In this document: one piece after another, positions 11,757-13,943 of the stretch
How the letters are laid out: each line of letters begins with the position of its first letter
Position numbering within the stretch: the first letter of the stretch is position 1
NCBI GenBank assembly: GCA_027012045.1
Contig: JALUZI010000038.1
Span: 1 to 13,943 of the forward strand
Direction: 5' to 3'
Source: Desulfurococcales archaeon
GTDB taxonomy: Archaea; Thermoproteota; Thermoprotei_A; Sulfolobales; Acidilobaceae
Length of the DNA stretch: 13,943 nucleotides
Position numbers and translations under genes: made by a program
The notes under the pieces: generated by a model
Databases searched by the model: none
Told to the model about the DNA's origin: nothing
Seen by the model: only the letters and a program-made list of their open reading frames with translations

Positions 11757-13430
11757 GTGGTGTTAGGTTTGCCTAAGACACTTACACTAAGCAGAGACAC
11801 CCCTCCCGTCACCCTTGACTTATCCCTAGTTAAACAAACCGGTTCAATCCAACCATTGAGTATCAGTCTTAAAATGAAGAGGCCAAGGTTCCCGTTTACC
11901 GATAGAATATGGAGCCCAGGCAATAAGGCGTATCTCCCGGAGCACGGGTTTACCGTTGAACCCACTCACTACCTGGTCGATAGTGATTTAGCAGTTTCTT
12001 TATACGGGAAAACCCTTGAATCAGCAGTATTATCGAGTATTCATGGTTTTTTCGGCGCGGGCTTCTACCATAAATGGTTGTTCAGGAACTTCTGGCCTAT
12101 TATGTGGAGGATAATAGCTAGGAGCGGCGGGTTACCCGAGTATAAAGCTTACCTAAACCCGGAGAAGACTCAGCGTGTCGTTGTAGAAAATGTAGAGCCC
12201 GACGTCTTGATTATTGGAGGAGGCCTAGCCGGCCTTCACGCCGCGGTTTCTGCAGTTAGGGCAGGTAGTAGAGTGATGCTTGTCGATGACAAGAATAGGC
12301 TTGGAGGATTCTATAGATTTTCTCCTCTCAGGCAGAATGAAATAGATGGGATGGTTGGAGAAATCTCCAAAGGAAAAGCATTGATGTTAAAGTCCTCAAA
12401 GTTCCTCGGTAAGTTCTTTGAAGGCTATCTAGTCTCTTCTCCAGGGAAACTGTATATTGTGAAGCCGAAGAGAGTTGTATACGCCACAGGAGGCGTTAAC
12501 CCTGTTCCACTATACGTTAACAATGACTTGCCAGGCACTGTTGATCTCGGTATGTTATTGAAGCTGGTTTATGGAGTTGGAAGGGAAGATTGGAGGCCTG
12601 GTAAAATAGCGATTATCGGATGTCCAGGCAAATACGCTCCCGGTTTTGACAGCCGCTTCTTCGATCCTGTCTACATATCTCAGAGCAATGGTGAAGAATG
12701 TAGTGAGGATCACGGGGTCGTGGAGGCTAGAGTAGTTAAAGCGTCGGGAAGTAATAAGGTAAAGTCTATCTTGTTGGATGATGGAAGCAAGTTGGATGTA
12801 GACATGGTTGTATCGGCTCTTACACCTTTCCCCGATATCAACCCGGTCCTCCAGGACACTGGCTCTCCCATATTTTTACCGTCAAAGGGAAGATTTACTG
12901 TTAGGCATGACGGACTAGGCAAGGTAACCGAGGGCGTTTTTGTGGCAGGTCTCGCCGCGGGATTCTTTGATGAAGAATGCGCGTTGAAGCAGGCTGAAAT
13001 CGCTGGCTTCCTAGCGGCCAGGGGCTCAGAGGGTGTTAGTGAGGAGGTGTACAGTGAATTTAGCAATATTTGTAAAAATGAATCAATAGAGGTTAGAAAC
13101 AGCAATGGCTTAAACTATACTCTAGAAATCGATAGCGTTGACTATTGGCAAACAAGAAACATTGAAGGCCTGCAATTCGTAGACTGGGATATAGACATAG
13201 TCCTCGAAGACCTAGTAAAGGCGTACGAAGCCGGTTACACACAAATGGAACTAATAAAACGGTACACTGGAGTAGGCACTGGAGCGGAGCAGGGAAGACT
13301 CACAATACCAGCCGCAATCTCTGTACTATCAGCCTATAAGAAGACAAGCCTAGAGAACCTCGGGTGGTTCCGCATACGTCCGCCACACATGCTACCAACA
13401 CTAAAGGAACTCGCGGGAGAGGTGAACTGA
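11757..13430 (+). CDS. FAD-dependent dehydrogenase alpha subunit (SoxA / dye-linked amino-acid dehydrogenase type)
   Basis: The 557-residue protein resembles the middle of heterotetrameric sarcosine oxidase alpha subunits and the alpha subunits of archaeal multi-subunit amino-acid dehydrogenases. Residues 1-145 contain YLVDSDLAVSLYGKTLESAV and GFYHKWLFRNFWPIMW, as in SoxA before its dinucleotide domain, but hold no cysteine. DVLIIGGGLAGLHAA (149-163) is the FAD-binding GxGxxG; a second Rossmann start (KIAIIGCPGKYAPG, 283-296) is degenerate. TEGVFVAGLAAGF (391-403) closes the flavin fold. LQFVDWDIDIVLEDL and KRYTGVGTGAEQGR (501-514), then RIRPPHMLPTLKELAG, match the SoxA segment after it. The SoxA aminomethyltransferase part is absent. 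GTG at 11757 is provisional: TTG at 11769 has better spacing to GGTGGTG. The beta gene begins three bases after the stop. Substrate unknown (proline, sarcosine or similar). Confidence 0.85.
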   Translation: MVLGLPKTLTLSRDTPPVTLDLSLVKQTGSIQPLSISLKMKRPRFPFTDRIWSPGNKAYLPEHGFTVEPTHYLVDSDLAVSLYGKTLESAVLSSIHGFFGAGFYHKWLFRNFWPIMWRIIARSGGLPEYKAYLNPEKTQRVVVENVEPDVLIIGGGLAGLHAAVSAVRAGSRVMLVDDKNRLGGFYRFSPLRQNEIDGMVGEISKGKALMLKSSKFLGKFFEGYLVSSPGKLYIVKPKRVVYATGGVNPVPLYVNNDLPGTVDLGMLLKLVYGVGREDWRPGKIAIIGCPGKYAPGFDSRFFDPVYISQSNGEECSEDHGVVEARVVKASGSNKVKSILLDDGSKLDVDMVVSALTPFPDINPVLQDTGSPIFLPSKGRFTVRHDGLGKVTEGVFVAGLAAGFFDEECALKQAEIAGFLAARGSEGVSEEVYSEFSNICKNESIEVRNSNGLNYTLEIDSVDYWQTRNIEGLQFVDWDIDIVLEDLVKAYEAGYTQMELIKRYTGVGTGAEQGRLTIPAAISVLSAYKKTSLENLGWFRIRPPHMLPTLKELAGEVN

Positions 13431-13433
13431 AAA

Positions 13434-13943
13434 ATGGCGGAGTACGAGTACTTGGTTGTAGGCGGTGGTATAGCCGGCCTCTCAACAGCACTCCACCTAG
13501 CACTCAGGACGGGGAAACCTGGAAGGATATGCGTGCTCGAGAAGGGCTACATAGGGTACGGGGCAAGCACGAGGAACGCAACCCATTTCAGAGTACACTT
13601 CTTCAGCAAGGAGAACACGCAATTCGCCATTGAGTCGAGGAAAAGACTACTTTCCCTCCCAAAGCTAACCGGCTACAACCCCCTCGTAGTAAAGGGAGGA
13701 TACCTATGGCTCTTCCCAGACGAGGAGACATCTGACGCGTACATGAAATACAACGAGGATCTATGGAAGCCCCTAGGTGTCCCAATAATCTTCATGGACA
13801 AAGGCGAACTAGAGAGGAGATACCCCTTCCTCAACCTCTCAAATATTCATAGCGCTGCAATAGGACCTCAAGACGGGAGTTTTCATCACGACTCAGTAGT
13901 ATACGGATACTACTCCAAGTCTAGGAAGCTCGGTGTAAAAATA
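13434..13943 (+). CDS. FAD-dependent dehydrogenase beta subunit (DAO / SoxB type), partial
   Basis: The frame is open for 170 codons to the window end, so the C-terminal half is missing. YLVVGGGIAGLSTALHLA (6-23) is the FAD-binding GxGxxG of the D-amino acid oxidase fold, followed by VLEKGYIGYGASTRNATHF, where relatives usually read GASGRNxGG. This part would hold the substrate-oxidising FAD. KGGYLWLFPDEE and IGPQDGSFHHDSVVYGY match the SoxB/proline dehydrogenase beta family. ATG at 13434 stands nine bases after GAGGTGA (13418-13424), which lies in the end of the alpha gene, and three bases after that gene's stop. The two genes are therefore co-translated as subunits of one enzyme. Further subunits, such as a small iron-sulfur protein, may lie beyond the window. 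Confidence 0.88.
   Translation, partial: MAEYEYLVVGGGIAGLSTALHLALRTGKPGRICVLEKGYIGYGASTRNATHFRVHFFSKENTQFAIESRKRLLSLPKLTGYNPLVVKGGYLWLFPDEETSDAYMKYNEDLWKPLGVPIIFMDKGELERRYPFLNLSNIHSAAIGPQDGSFHHDSVVYGYYSKSRKLGVKI

Noticed and set aside
13364..13633. 89-residue frame across the alpha-beta junction
   Set aside because: It is out of frame with both confirmed subunits and covers their 3-base junction; no domain or independent start signal is seen.

Overview
The window reads as chromosomal DNA of a hyperthermophilic crenarchaeon (Thermoproteota), most likely Desulfurococcales-like. The signs are frequent GTG and TTG starts, heavy AGG/AGA and ATA codon use, archaeal TATA boxes at a fairly constant distance from starts, Shine-Dalgarno sites of the AGGAGGTGATC type, short intergenic gaps, and an archaeal gene set: mannosyl-3-phosphoglycerate synthase, single-domain KaiC, ATP-type PEP carboxykinase and an archaeal enolase. 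The assignment below phylum is inference. No transposon, integrase, CRISPR array or phage gene was seen, and no stretch over 300 bases lacks a gene.

Layout. 1-1055: two small, divergently transcribed, unrecognised membrane proteins; the second runs directly into a tRNA-Glu(CUC) gene, sharing 15 bp with it. 1114-4925 (minus strand): a two-gene unit of mannosyl-3-phosphoglycerate synthase followed by a plant-type asparaginase/isoaspartyl peptidase, then a CoA-transferase with its own TATA box and Shine-Dalgarno site. 5056-6410 (minus): a single-domain KaiC-type ATPase and, downstream, a helix-turn-helix/coiled-coil protein of the kind encoded beside archaeal KaiC proteins. 6493-8412: enolase and a divergent DUF2299-type protein sharing one AT-rich promoter block. 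8542-9396: a membrane protein with conserved-TM-helix repeats, like MscS/CmpX relatives without the channel's beta domain. 9423-11251: ATP-type PEP carboxykinase, divergent from a small basic protein. 11335-13943 (plus): an AbrB-like small regulator with a structured leader, then the alpha subunit and the start of the beta subunit of a sarcosine oxidase/proline dehydrogenase-type FAD enzyme, cut by the window end.

How it works together. Much of the window is central metabolism around phosphoenolpyruvate and 3-phosphoglycerate: enolase makes PEP, PEP carboxykinase links PEP to oxaloacetate, and MpgS draws on 3-phosphoglycerate for the thermal/osmotic solute mannosylglycerate. Asparaginase, the CoA-transferase and the FAD amine dehydrogenase suit an organism living on peptides and amino acids. 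The parts most worth following are the KaiC/partner pair with a repeated CATGAAA element around its TATA box, the tRNA-CDS overlap, the GC-rich leader of the AbrB-like gene, and a PEP carboxykinase lacking a family metal ligand. None of these proves a new system; all are hypotheses from sequence alone.
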